DNA from: a bacterium | Lineage (GTDB): Bacteria > Vulcanimicrobiota > Vulcanimicrobiia > Vulcanimicrobiales > Vulcanimicrobiaceae | Assembly: GCA_021807645.1 (NCBI GenBank) | Contig: JAKBCP010000037.1 | Location: forward strand, 1 to 7,195 | DNA length: 7,195 nt | Reading direction: 5' to 3' | Made by a program: the position numbers and the translations under genes | The notes under the pieces: model-generated | Told to the model about the DNA's origin: nothing | Databases searched by the model: none | The model's input: the letters and a program-made list of their open reading frames with translations, nothing else | Shown: positions 1 to 6,589 of the stretch, one piece after another | Layout of the letters: each line of letters opens with the position of its first letter | Numbering within the stretch: the stretch's first letter is position 1

Positions 1-591
1 CGCGGCGCGCGCGGCGCGGGCGATCTCCTGCGCGCTCTCGCGATCGCAATTCTTCCCGGTGCCGATCGCCCAGATCGGTTCGTAGGCGAGAACGATGCGC
101 GCGGCCTGCTCCTCGCTGAGGTCGCCAGTCGCACTCCGTATTTGCCCGAGAACGTGCGCGACGGCGTTTCCGGCCTCGCGAACTTCCAGGCTTTCGCCGA
201 CGGCGAGGATCGGCGTGATCCCGGCGGCGAGTGCGGCGCGCACCTTCGCGCCGATCGCCGCGTCGCTCTCGTGTTGATGGAGTCGGCGTTCGGAGTGCCC
301 GAGAATCACGTAGGCGACGTTGAATTCCGCGAGCATCGATGCGGCGATCTCGCCGGTATAGGCGCCTTCGGCGAATTCGCTCATGGTTTGAGCGGCCAGG
401 GCGACGCGGTGCTCGGAATCGAGTGCCGCAGCCGCTGCGGCGAGGGCGGTAAAGGGCGGTGCGATCGCGATCCCGACGCCGGGCGGAAGCTGCGCGGCGA
501 GCGGAAGAAACCCTTCAACGAAGGAACGCGTCTGCGACGCGTTCTTATTCATTTTCCAATTGCCGACGAAGAGCGGCGAACGAGGCTTCAT
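1..591 (-). CDS. tpiA: Triosephosphate isomerase, C-terminus cut by window edge
   Basis: Cytoplasmic enzyme interconverting dihydroxyacetone phosphate and glyceraldehyde 3-phosphate. Reading the minus strand from ATG at 591 gives 197 codons open to the edge; about 50 residues of the usual 250 are missing. Visible motifs are NWKMN (11-15, catalytic Lys13), the GAxTGEIS-like segment AYTGEIAAS (77-85), GHSERR (98-103, catalytic His99) and AYEPIWAIGTGK (169-180), with catalytic Glu171 and the phosphate-gripping loop 6. The start is fixed by homology and by an ATGA overlap with the pgk stop codon (TGA at 590-588), which implies translational coupling. One oddity: the strand before loop 5 reads PILAVGE (127-133), with Ala130 at the place of the nearly invariant Cys126 of typical enzymes. 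The catalytic set is otherwise complete, so it should be active. Last gene of the visible gap-pgk-tpiA cluster. Confidence 0.96.
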   Translation of the reverse strand, partial: MKPRSPLFVGNWKMNKNASQTRSFVEGFLPLAAQLPPGVGIAIAPPFTALAAAAAALDSEHRVALAAQTMSEFAEGAYTGEIAASMLAEFNVAYVILGHSERRLHQHESDAAIGAKVRAALAAGITPILAVGESLEVREAGNAVAHVLGQIRSATGDLSEEQAARIVLAYEPIWAIGTGKNCDRESAQEIARAARAA

Positions 592-1772
592 TCGCGCTCT
601 AACGCGGCGATACCGGGAAGCGTCCGCCCTTCAAGAAACTCCAGCGTCGCTCCACCGCCCGTGCTCACGTGCGAGACGCGGTTAGCGAAGCCGAGAAGCA
701 TCGCCGCGGCCGCCGCGTCGCCGCCGCCGACGACGGTGAAGGCGCCGTGTTTGGTGGCGCGAGCGATCGCATCGCCGATCGCGCGCGTTCCGGCGCGATA
801 GCTCTCTTTCTCGTAGACGCCCATCGGCCCATTGAAGACGACGGTCTTCGCGTGCGAAAGCGTGTCGGAGTAGAGCTTTGCGGTCGCCGGGCCGATATCG
901 AGGATCATCTCATCGCCGACGTCGTCGATCTTGACGACGTGCGAGCGATCGTCGGCATCGAAGTTCGGTGCGATGACGGCGTCTTTGGGAAGGTGAATCT
1001 GCACGTTCTTCCCATCGGCGCGGACGAGAATCTCGCGCGCCGGGTCGAGATCGTCGTCGCGCAACGATTTGCCGACGCCGACGCCCTTCGCCGCGAGAAA
1101 GGTGTTCGCCATTCCACCGCCCACGCAAAATGCGTCGACGCGATCCATCAAGTGCGTGAAGAGCGCGACTTTATCGCGGACTTTCGCGCCGCCGATCGCG
1201 CAGACGAAGGGTCGCTTCGGCGAGCCGAGGAGGCCGGAGAGCGCGCGAATCTCCGATTCCAGCAACGGCCCTGCGGCGCAGGGCAACAGGTGCGCGATCG
1301 CTTCGGTCGAGGCGTGCGCGCGATGCGCGGTGCCGAAAGCATCGTTCACGTAGAGGTCGCCGTTCTCTGCCAGCGCCCGCGCGAACGTCGGATCGTTCGC
1401 TTCTTCGCCGGCGTGGAAACGGAGGTTTTCAAGCAGGACGATCTCGCCGGGCTTCAGCGCGGCGACCGCGGATCGCGCGGGCTCGCCGATGCAATCGGCG
1501 GCGAAGGCGACCGGCGCTCCGAGGCGTCGTGCGAGGGCTTCGGCAACGACGCGAAGCGAGTAGCGTTCGTCAGCTTTTCCTTTCGGGCGTCCGAGGTGCG
1601 AGAGCACGATGATGCGCGCGCCCGCAGCCTGCAAGCGGCGCAGCGTCGGCAGAGCCGCATCGAGCCGCGTGTAATCGAGCACCGCACCCTCTTTGAGCGG
1701 GACGTTGAAGTCCTCGCGCAGGAGGACGCGTTTTCCGTTGCAGTCGAGATCGTCGAGCGTCGCAAAGGACAT
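588..1772 (-). CDS. pgk: Phosphoglycerate kinase
   Basis: Cytoplasmic glycolytic enzyme transferring the acyl phosphate of 1,3-bisphosphoglycerate to ADP. It has 394 residues, the normal bacterial length. The N-terminal substrate domain shows REDFNVP (19-25), SHLGRPKG (58-65), ENLRFHAGEE (115-124) and NDAFGTAHRAHAST (143-156). The C-terminal nucleotide domain shows IGGAKVRDKV (193-202), the hinge/nucleotide motif NGPMGVYE (314-321), GGGDAAAA (349-356) and TGGGATLEFLEG (371-382). The ATG at 1772 has a GAAGG Shine-Dalgarno about 9 nt upstream, inside the last codons of gap. The gene starts 4 nt after the gap stop and its stop overlaps the tpiA start, so the three are almost certainly cotranscribed. 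REDFNVP in place of the more usual RVDFNVP is a tolerated variant, as far as I know. All catalytic regions look intact. Confidence 0.98.
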   Translation of the reverse strand: MSFATLDDLDCNGKRVLLREDFNVPLKEGAVLDYTRLDAALPTLRRLQAAGARIIVLSHLGRPKGKADERYSLRVVAEALARRLGAPVAFAADCIGEPARSAVAALKPGEIVLLENLRFHAGEEANDPTFARALAENGDLYVNDAFGTAHRAHASTEAIAHLLPCAAGPLLESEIRALSGLLGSPKRPFVCAIGGAKVRDKVALFTHLMDRVDAFCVGGGMANTFLAAKGVGVGKSLRDDDLDPAREILVRADGKNVQIHLPKDAVIAPNFDADDRSHVVKIDDVGDEMILDIGPATAKLYSDTLSHAKTVVFNGPMGVYEKESYRAGTRAIGDAIARATKHGAFTVVGGGDAAAAAMLLGFANRVSHVSTGGGATLEFLEGRTLPGIAALERE

Positions 1773-1776
1773 GAGG

Positions 1777-2784
1777 CTAGGCCTTCAGGCTATGCAGCAC
1801 CAGCGACGTCAGGTCGGCGAGTCTGCACGAATACCCCCATTCGTTGTCGTACCATGCGGCGAGCTGAATGAGATCCCCGTTGGCGTTATTGAGGCCCGAA
1901 TCGATAATCGAACTGTACGGCGATCTCTTAAAGTCGCTCGAGACGAGCTCTTCTTCGCAAAACTGTACGTAATCTTTGAGCTCGCCGTTTGCCGCTTTGC
2001 GCAGAAGGGCGTTGAGCTCGTCCTTCGTCGTCGCCTTCTTTACCTGAGCGACGAGATAGATCATCGAGACGGTCGGCGTCGGCACGCGCAATGCGAAACC
2101 GTCAAAGGTGCCTTGAATCTCGGGGATCGTCAGGTAGAGCGCCTTTGCCGCTCCGGTGCTCGTCGGCACGATATTCGTCGCTGCGTTACGAGCGCGACGG
2201 AGATCCTTATGCGGCGCGTCGAGGATATTTTGGTCGTTGGTATACGAGTGGACCGTCGTCATGAAGCCCTTCACCCATCCCAGCCCGTCGACGATCGGTT
2301 TGACCGCCGTTGCGAGGCAATTCGTCGTGCACGATGCGTTGGAGATGACGTGGTGCTTCGCGGGGTCGTAGGATTTTTCGTTGACGCCGAGGACGACGGT
2401 GATATCTTCGCCCTTCGCGGGTGCCGAAATGATGACTTTCTTCGCGCCGCCGCCGTCGATATGGGCGCGCGCTTTCGCTGCATCGGTGAAGAGTCCGGTC
2501 GATTCGATGACGACGTCGACTCCGTGCTGCTTCCAGGGAAGCTTCGCCGGATCGCGTTCGGCGATGACGGAAATCCGGCGCCCGTCGATGGTCATCTCGC
2601 CGGTCGAGGCGGAGACGCTGCCCGGATAGGTACCGTAGTTGCTATCGTGTTTGAAGAGGTGCGCGCATTCGGCGGCGCTGGTGAGATCGTTCACGGCGAC
2701 GATTTCGATCTCCGGGTGGCGCTCGAGCAGCGCTTTAGTGAAATTCCGTCCGATGCGGCCGAAGCCGTTGATGCCGATGCGCAT
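1777..2784 (-). CDS. gap: Glyceraldehyde-3-phosphate dehydrogenase, NAD-type
   Basis: Cytoplasmic tetrameric enzyme oxidising and phosphorylating glyceraldehyde 3-phosphate to 1,3-bisphosphoglycerate. It has 335 residues, full length. The Rossmann motif [11 protein letters not shown] is at 4-14. Asp33 in VNDL is the acidic residue after the second strand that normally selects NAD over NADP. The active site SNASCTTNC (148-156) gives nucleophile Cys152, and [10 protein letters not shown] (176-185) gives His179. Further family signatures are the S-loop [19 protein letters not shown] (191-209) and WYDNEWGYS (311-319). The ATG at 2784 has a GGAG Shine-Dalgarno 6 nt upstream. It is the first of the three glycolytic genes and follows whiA after 110 nt, the largest gap in the cluster, so it may have its own promoter there, although I could not pick a convincing -35/-10 pair. 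NAD preference suggests a glycolytic GapA-type role, but a sole copy would serve both directions. Confidence 0.97.
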   Translation of the reverse strand: MRIGINGFGRIGRNFTKALLERHPEIEIVAVNDLTSAAECAHLFKHDSNYGTYPGSVSASTGEMTIDGRRISVIAERDPAKLPWKQHGVDVVIESTGLFTDAAKARAHIDGGGAKKVIISAPAKGEDITVVLGVNEKSYDPAKHHVISNASCTTNCLATAVKPIVDGLGWVKGFMTTVHSYTNDQNILDAPHKDLRRARNAATNIVPTSTGAAKALYLTIPEIQGTFDGFALRVPTPTVSMIYLVAQVKKATTKDELNALLRKAANGELKDYVQFCEEELVSSDFKRSPYSSIIDSGLNNANGDLIQLAAWYDNEWGYSCRLADLTSLVLHSLKA

Positions 2785-2841
2785 GCGTTACTCCGTTGTA
2801 AAAGAAAGCACGTCCAGAGCGCCCGCTGCGAAGGCGGCGAG

Positions 2842-2875
2842 CCGCTGACCCGTACTTTTACCGGGTCGCAAGCGG
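2842..2875. promoter_or_regulatory. Dyad / possible operator or leader hairpin before gap
   Basis: In the whiA-gap intergenic region, GACCCG (2847-2852) is matched by CGGGTC (2862-2867) across a 9-nt centre. An outer pair, CCGCT (2842-2846) with AGCGG (2871-2875), extends it with a 3-nt bulge. The dyad ends 58 nt before the gap start codon. No T-run follows on the minus strand, so a simple intrinsic terminator is unlikely. A protein-binding operator or a structured 5' leader of the gap transcript fits better. Function is inferred from position only. Confidence 0.4.
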
Positions 2876-2894
2876 TCGCCCCTTCCTCGCCGCC

Positions 2895-3758
2895 TTATTC
2901 GTCCAAGCCATCCCCGCGCAGGCGCCCCAACCGGCGAGCCAACGCCGTAAAGCGGCTCTGAACCGTCGGTTTGGAGACCGGGGGCTCGCAGCGTGCCCCG
3001 AGTTCGGCCAGGGCGGCTTCGGGATACTTGAGTCGCAATTCCGCGATCTCGCGCAGCGCCGGGGAGAGGGATTTGAGCCCGTGCTCGCGCGCGATCTCCA
3101 GTACGAGCCGACGTTGGCTCGCTGCAGCTCCCGCGCTCCGGTCGAGATTAGCGGCTTCGGTGTTGACCAGACGGTGAATGCGATTCTTCGTCTCGCGCAT
3201 CGCGCGAATATCTTCCAGCGCGAGCACCGTACGATGGGCGCCTAACAGCGTCAGCAATTCGACGATGGTGTCGGAGTGTTTGTAATAGAGCACCTCGCGC
3301 GCTTTTCGTGTCGTGCGCTTCGGCGGATATCCGATGCCGGCGAGCAGCGATTCAAGGCGCGCGGCCAAGCCGGCATTATGCGGCGTGAATTCGAGGTGGT
3401 AGCCGACGCTCTCCGCGGCGAGCGACCCGATTGCGAGGAAGGCGGCCCGCGCCTCCATGATGCGATCGCATCGACGTCGCGGTTTGCCTTTGGTCGCGAG
3501 CAACTCGTCGGGGATACGAATGCTGTAATCGACGCCGCCGCGCAGGCGCTTGACCGGCTGCGATTCGATGGCGAACGATTTACGGTCGGGAAGCAGCGAC
3601 CAAAAGAGGCGGGCGACGGCATTGCGTTGGGTGTGGAAACGCCCGCGTACGCCGCCGTAAACGACGAGCGCTTCAAGCAGGGCGAGCCGACAATGCGCGT
3701 CGCCCGGCATCTCGCGCGCGAGCGCATCTTTTGCATCGGTCGAGAGCGACGCGTTCAC
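2895..3758 (-). CDS. whiA: WhiA-family DNA-binding regulator
   Basis: WhiA proteins combine a degenerate LAGLIDADG-like domain with a C-terminal helix-turn-helix. They act in sporulation and cell division in Actinobacteria and in chromosome/cell-cycle functions in Firmicutes. This 287-residue product fits the family in length and order: an N-terminal part with DAKDALAR (8-15), the LAGLIDADG-like stretch AAFLAIGS with YHLEFTP further on, then IGYPPKRTTRKAREV and YYKHSDTIVELLTLLGAH. The most diagnostic part is the conserved linker NRIHRLVNTEAANL, followed by SLSPALREIAELRLKYPEA and the helix-turn-helix ELGARCEPPVSKPTVQSR. The start is placed at GTG 3758, where family similarity begins and 10 nt after the upstream gene stops. 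A longer in-frame start at 3878 would overlap that gene by 110 nt and adds a basic tail without family character. No good Shine-Dalgarno precedes the GTG, so coupled translation is likely. Confidence 0.92.
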   Translation of the reverse strand: MNASLSTDAKDALAREMPGDAHCRLALLEALVVYGGVRGRFHTQRNAVARLFWSLLPDRKSFAIESQPVKRLRGGVDYSIRIPDELLATKGKPRRRCDRIMEARAAFLAIGSLAAESVGYHLEFTPHNAGLAARLESLLAGIGYPPKRTTRKAREVLYYKHSDTIVELLTLLGAHRTVLALEDIRAMRETKNRIHRLVNTEAANLDRSAGAAASQRRLVLEIAREHGLKSLSPALREIAELRLKYPEAALAELGARCEPPVSKPTVQSRFTALARRLGRLRGDGLDE

Positions 3759-3768
3759 GGTGTTGCGT

Positions 3769-4044
3769 CTATATCCACTCGTCGGGTTGTTCGCGCCGCG
3801 TCTCGACGACTTCGTAAAGCGAACTGGGCCGAACCCCCGGCGTGACGCGCAACGGAACGTCGAGCACGCGCACGACAACGACGCGGTTGACGTAATGAAT
3901 CTCCAATGTATCGCCGACTGCGACGCGTTGTCCGGGCTTTAACGCCTTCCCGTCGCGCAAAATGCGGCCGTGCTCGAGGGCTTCGTGCGCCTCGCTGCGT
4001 CGCTTGGCCAGCCGGGCGACTTTGAAAAATTTGTCGAGCCGCAT
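3769..4044 (-). CDS. rqcP: RqcP-like S4-domain RNA-binding protein
   Basis: A 91-residue S4-domain protein that I assign to the RqcP (YlmH-independent YabO/Hsp15-like) family. RqcP binds 50S subunits carrying peptidyl-tRNA and helps RqcH add alanine tails in ribosome quality control. The opening MRLDKFFKVARLAKRR is close to the RqcP consensus. It is followed by the S4 alpha-L body (EALEHGRILRDGKALKPG) and a strand-rich end (GDTLEIHYVNRVVVVRV, then SLYEVVETRREQ). The long C-terminal extension of proteobacterial Hsp15/HslR is absent. ATG 4044 is chosen by homology; an upstream GTG at 4077 would add 11 residues not found in the family. The ATG has no Shine-Dalgarno. It lies 10 nt before whiA and is divergent from the transporter gene, so it is the likely first gene of the minus-strand unit. 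Confidence 0.85.
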   Translation of the reverse strand: MRLDKFFKVARLAKRRSEAHEALEHGRILRDGKALKPGQRVAVGDTLEIHYVNRVVVVRVLDVPLRVTPGVRPSSLYEVVETRREQPDEWI

Positions 4045-4122
4045 AGGGACGATAATGCGCGCCCGCGCCGCGATCACCTTTGCCGAAGGGGGTTGCGGAT
4101 ATTCTCAGCGAACGCACGGCGA
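4045..4122. promoter_or_regulatory. Divergent intergenic region, rqcP / MATE transporter
   Basis: This 78-nt region must carry promoters for two divergent genes. On the minus strand CATTAT (4057-4052) ends 7 nt before the rqcP ATG. That spacing would suit a -10 element of a leaderless transcript and agrees with the missing Shine-Dalgarno. No matching -35 is evident on either strand. On the plus strand only the weak GGCGA precedes the transporter ATG. The assignment is tentative. Confidence 0.25.
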
Positions 4123-5514
4123 ATGGCAACGAGCGCGCCGGCGCGCCGCAGCGGCTTCGATCCGCTCGACGAGAGTAAACCGCTGTGGAAAAGCCTCGTG
4201 CTTTTTCTCATTCCGTTAATGCTGAGCAACATCATGCAATCGGCATCGGGAACCTTCGGTAGCATCTTTCTCGGCCGGTTGATCGGCGTCCAGGCGCTCG
4301 CCGCAGTCTCGGCGGTCTTTCCGCTGATTTTCGCGCTGTTCTCGTTTCTCATCGGCATCGGTAGCGGGAGCACCGTCCTGATCGGGCAGGCGCATGGTGC
4401 GAAGGATATCCATAAGGTCAAAAAAATCGCCGGAACGGTGTTGGGCGCGACCTTGGCGATGGGAGTCGTCGTCGCCGTGCTCGGCGAGATATTCTCTCCG
4501 AGCATCCTCGCAGCGCTTGGAACACCGACGAGCATCCTCCACGATTCCGACCGCTACGCTCGCGTGCTCTTCCTGTTTTCGCCGGTGCTCTTTCCCTACA
4601 TTACCTACACGACGGTGATGCGCGGTGTCGGCGACGCGAAAACGCCGTTCTACGCACTGACTTTTTCTACGCTGCTGAGCATCGTGCTCGCACCGGCCTT
4701 CATTCTCGGCTGGTTCGGGTTGCCGCATCTCGGCGTGGTGAGCGTCGCGGTGGCCTCGATCATCGCACAGAGCCTCGCGCTCGCCGGGTTATTGCTGATC
4801 CTGCGTTTGCGCAACGATCCTCTGCAACTCGACCGGGAAATGCTCCGCGATTTCATCGTCGATTGGAAGATCTTCTGGACGGTTCTGCGCATCGGCATTC
4901 CAACGGGCATCCAAGTGGTGCTTTTTGCGTTGGCCGAAGTCGCGGTGATTAGTTTTGTCAACCGGTTCGGAGCCTCGGCGACCGCGGCGTACGGTGCGGT
5001 CAATCAGGTCGCGAGCTACGTGCAGTTTCCGGCGGTCTCGCTCGGGATCGCCGCCTCGATCTTCGGCGCGCAGTGCATCGGCGCGCGGCGAGAGGATCGA
5101 CTGCGAAGCGTCGTACGCGCGGCGGTCGTTCTCAACTATATCGTGGTCGGGTTTCTCGTCGTGCTCTGCTATATTTTCGCTCACGATATTCTCGGGTGGT
5201 TCATCACCGATATGCCGACCTTGAAGATCGCCGCAGGGTTGCTGGCGATCACGTTATGGAGCTACGTGTTCTTTGGTAATTCGAGCGTTATCTCCGGCGT
5301 CGTGCGATCGTCGGGCGACGTCATCGTACCGATGTTGAACGGCATCGCCTCGATCTGGCTCGTCGAAGTGCCGGCGGCCTATTTGCTGATGCAGCGCTTC
5401 GGCATCGACGGCATCTGGATGGGGTACGCGCTCTCGTTCTGCGTCGTACTCGCGCTGCAATTCGGCTACTACGAGTTCTTCTGGAAGCGCCGCACGCACG
5501 AGCGCCTGGTTTGA
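4123..5514 (+). CDS. MATE-family multidrug/cation antiporter
   Basis: Inner-membrane transporter of the MATE (multidrug and toxic compound extrusion) family, which exports organic cations and other compounds in exchange for Na+ or H+. It has 463 residues from ATG 4123, the usual length. About twelve hydrophobic segments can be seen, roughly at 22-40, 56-80, 105-124, 147-165, 176-198, 203-228, 250-276, 289-315, 330-352, 367-387, 403-425 and 430-452. Family marks are PLMLSN (31-36), GRLIGVQALAAVS (51-63), the conserved loop MRGVGDAKTPF (166-176), the second-half counterpart GIPTGIQ (258-264) and SGVVRSSGDVIVP (391-403). The reading frame is open back to 3970, but that region overlaps rqcP on the opposite strand and is soluble and Arg-rich, so the start at 4123 is preferred. 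The Shine-Dalgarno is weak. Substrate cannot be told from sequence, and the neighbours give no clue. Confidence 0.92.
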   Translation: MATSAPARRSGFDPLDESKPLWKSLVLFLIPLMLSNIMQSASGTFGSIFLGRLIGVQALAAVSAVFPLIFALFSFLIGIGSGSTVLIGQAHGAKDIHKVKKIAGTVLGATLAMGVVVAVLGEIFSPSILAALGTPTSILHDSDRYARVLFLFSPVLFPYITYTTVMRGVGDAKTPFYALTFSTLLSIVLAPAFILGWFGLPHLGVVSVAVASIIAQSLALAGLLLILRLRNDPLQLDREMLRDFIVDWKIFWTVLRIGIPTGIQVVLFALAEVAVISFVNRFGASATAAYGAVNQVASYVQFPAVSLGIAASIFGAQCIGARREDRLRSVVRAAVVLNYIVVGFLVVLCYIFAHDILGWFITDMPTLKIAAGLLAITLWSYVFFGNSSVISGVVRSSGDVIVPMLNGIASIWLVEVPAAYLLMQRFGIDGIWMGYALSFCVVLALQFGYYEFFWKRRTHERLV

Positions 5515-5535
5515 GGGCGTGCGCGAGCACGCCCT
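5514..5535. terminator. Stem-loop between convergent genes
   Basis: AGGGCGTGC (5514-5522) pairs perfectly with GCACGCCCT (5527-5535) around the tetraloop GCGA, a GNRA type. The stem begins at the last base of the transporter stop codon and lies 13 nt beyond the stop codon of the minus-strand gene ending at 5549. It can therefore form in both convergent transcripts. Neither side is followed by a T-run, so it is not a classical intrinsic terminator. It may stabilise 3' ends or end transcription with other factors. Confidence 0.5.
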
Positions 5536-5548
5536 GCGCTCGCGGCGA

Positions 5549-6484
5549 CTATGGCGATGCTGTGGGCGATGCGCCGAGTGAGGCGCCGGGAGAAGGTGAG
5601 GGGCTCGGTTTCGGCGGCGTCACCATCGAGAGCGGAATCGATTGCGGGAACTTCATCGCGGTATAGGCGATCGTTGCGTCGCCGTGTTTGACTTGAATCC
5701 CGAAAGTGTGGATCGCAATTTCGATCTTCGACGAACGAACGACCCAATAGTTTCCGACATCGCCGAAATTCATCTGCACGTATCCCCCGAGTGAGACGGC
5801 GACGATCGTTTCGAAGATATTGAAACGGAGCGAGCAGATGCGCATCGTCTTGGTATCGATGACGACGCGACTGAGCGTGTGAACGGAGGGATCGTAGAGC
5901 GCGGTAAGGTGGAGCGCATGGCCGGGCGAACCGTCGGGGCAGAGCGCTGCTCCTCGGTCGTCGATGCGGTAGGCGCCGGGGCTGATCGCGGAGACGACCG
6001 CAATCGTTTTGAGCCCGGGCGGCGGTGTCGCGATCGGATGCAACGCTTTGCTCGTAGCCGGCTTGCCGTCCCAACCGTAGCGTAGGAAATCGTATGCGCC
6101 GGGCCAGGTCGGAACGAAGACCGGCGAGGTGCTGTAGTAGCGCTTCCCCTTCGCATCGACGTTGAGCGTGCGATCTCCGTGCGCCCGCATCCAGGTGCGA
6201 TAACGTTGCTGACCCAGCTCCGCGATATTGCCGCCCCAGGTCACGTAGATCGCCGTGCTGCCGTTCGTGAGCGGACCGAGCGAGAAGGAGAGCCCGTTGG
6301 AATGGAACGTCGTGGTGAAGGTCGCGGCCGGCGGCTCGGGGAGGCGCTGCATCGCGGCGATCGCCGCCTCGTAGTAGGCGCTTGCGGAAGGGGTTGCAGC
6401 TCGCGCCGGGAGCGCGCCGACGAGCGTGCTCCCTATAGCAACGAGCGCGAGGAGCATCGCAAGGAAACGATTGCTTTGATTCAT
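5549..6484 (-). CDS. Exported protein of unknown function with Pro-Ser tail
   Basis: I do not recognise a named family. The 311-residue product has a clear Sec signal peptide: Arg6, a hydrophobic core at about 8-24, and the signal peptidase I site ALPARA before Ala30. The mature part starts with a helix (YYEAAIAAMQ), then strand-rich segments containing many Tyr, Trp and Gly. Two cysteines (182, 217) could form a disulfide. A conserved-looking core spans about 218-265 (LRFNIFETIVAV, NFGDVGNYWVV, HTFGIQV). The last 20 residues are low-complexity Pro/Ser/Ala, perhaps a linker or envelope-anchoring tail. ATG 6484 is preferred over GTG 6487 because the GAGGG Shine-Dalgarno is then 6 nt away rather than 3. 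A LolA/RseB-like fold is possible from the strand pattern, but this is a guess. The same core recurs in the gene at the right edge. Likely location: periplasm or cell surface. Confidence 0.85.
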   Translation of the reverse strand: MNQSNRFLAMLLALVAIGSTLVGALPARAATPSASAYYEAAIAAMQRLPEPPAATFTTTFHSNGLSFSLGPLTNGSTAIYVTWGGNIAELGQQRYRTWMRAHGDRTLNVDAKGKRYYSTSPVFVPTWPGAYDFLRYGWDGKPATSKALHPIATPPPGLKTIAVVSAISPGAYRIDDRGAALCPDGSPGHALHLTALYDPSVHTLSRVVIDTKTMRICSLRFNIFETIVAVSLGGYVQMNFGDVGNYWVVRSSKIEIAIHTFGIQVKHGDATIAYTAMKFPQSIPLSMVTPPKPSPSPSPGASLGASPTASP

Positions 6485-6489
6485 CACCC

Positions 6490-6511
6490 GCCCTCTACGA
6501 GGGGCGAGGGC
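6490..6511 (-). promoter_or_regulatory. Hairpin covering the Shine-Dalgarno of the 5549-6484 gene
   Basis: In the minus-strand transcript the Shine-Dalgarno GAGGG (6495-6491) can pair with CCCTC (6503-6499) across a 3-nt loop. Alternatively GAGGGC (6495-6490) can pair with GCCCTC (6511-6506) across 10 nt. Either fold would hide the ribosome-binding site. Both pairings are perfect in sequence, but their stability and use in the cell are not shown. Confidence 0.4.
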
Positions 6512-6516
6512 GCATT

Positions 6517-6580
6517 GTTCCGCAGAATCGCTCTATCATTTGTAAAGATACGGTAATCTTCATGAAGGATTCTGCGGAAC
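6517..6580. promoter_or_regulatory. Perfect 13-bp inverted repeat in divergent promoter region
   Basis: GTTCCGCAGAATC (6517-6529) and its exact reverse complement GATTCTGCGGAAC (6568-6580) flank a 38-nt core that is only about one-third G+C (13 of 38). Read toward each divergent gene, the same box GATTCTGCGGAAC appears, 32 nt before the minus-strand ATG and 70 nt before the plus-strand ATG. The core also holds the palindrome CTTCATGAAG (6558-6567) and a short repeat AAGAT/ATCTT (6545-6549, 6556-6560). The layout fits a shared control region with paired operator sites. A small mobile-element remnant with terminal repeats is less likely, since no flanking target duplication is seen. Confidence 0.55.
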
Positions 6581-6589
6581 GTCGTAGCC

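Noticed and set aside
142..1871. Long plus-strand open frames opposite tpiA and pgk (142-801 and 669-1871)
   Set aside because: Their products are Arg/Asp-rich with no recognisable domain, and they are antisense to clearly conserved enzymes. GC-rich codon structure creates such frames.
1693..2961. 422-residue plus-strand open frame opposite gap
   Set aside because: It runs antisense through gap and both its intergenic edges, has no family character and is a composition shadow.
3759..3878. In-frame upstream extension of whiA to 3878
   Set aside because: It overlaps the well-supported rqcP gene by 110 nt and adds 40 basic residues not seen in WhiA proteins.
4045..4077. GTG start at 4077 for rqcP
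   Set aside because: The extra 11 residues precede the family's conserved MRLDKF start. Not excluded experimentally.
3970..4122. Upstream extension of the MATE transporter to 3970
   Set aside because: It is antisense to rqcP, encodes an Arg-rich soluble tail and makes the protein longer than the family norm.
6517..6580. Miniature transposable element with 13-bp terminal repeats
   Set aside because: No flanking target-site duplication is visible, and the repeat sits exactly in a divergent promoter region, so regulation is the simpler reading.
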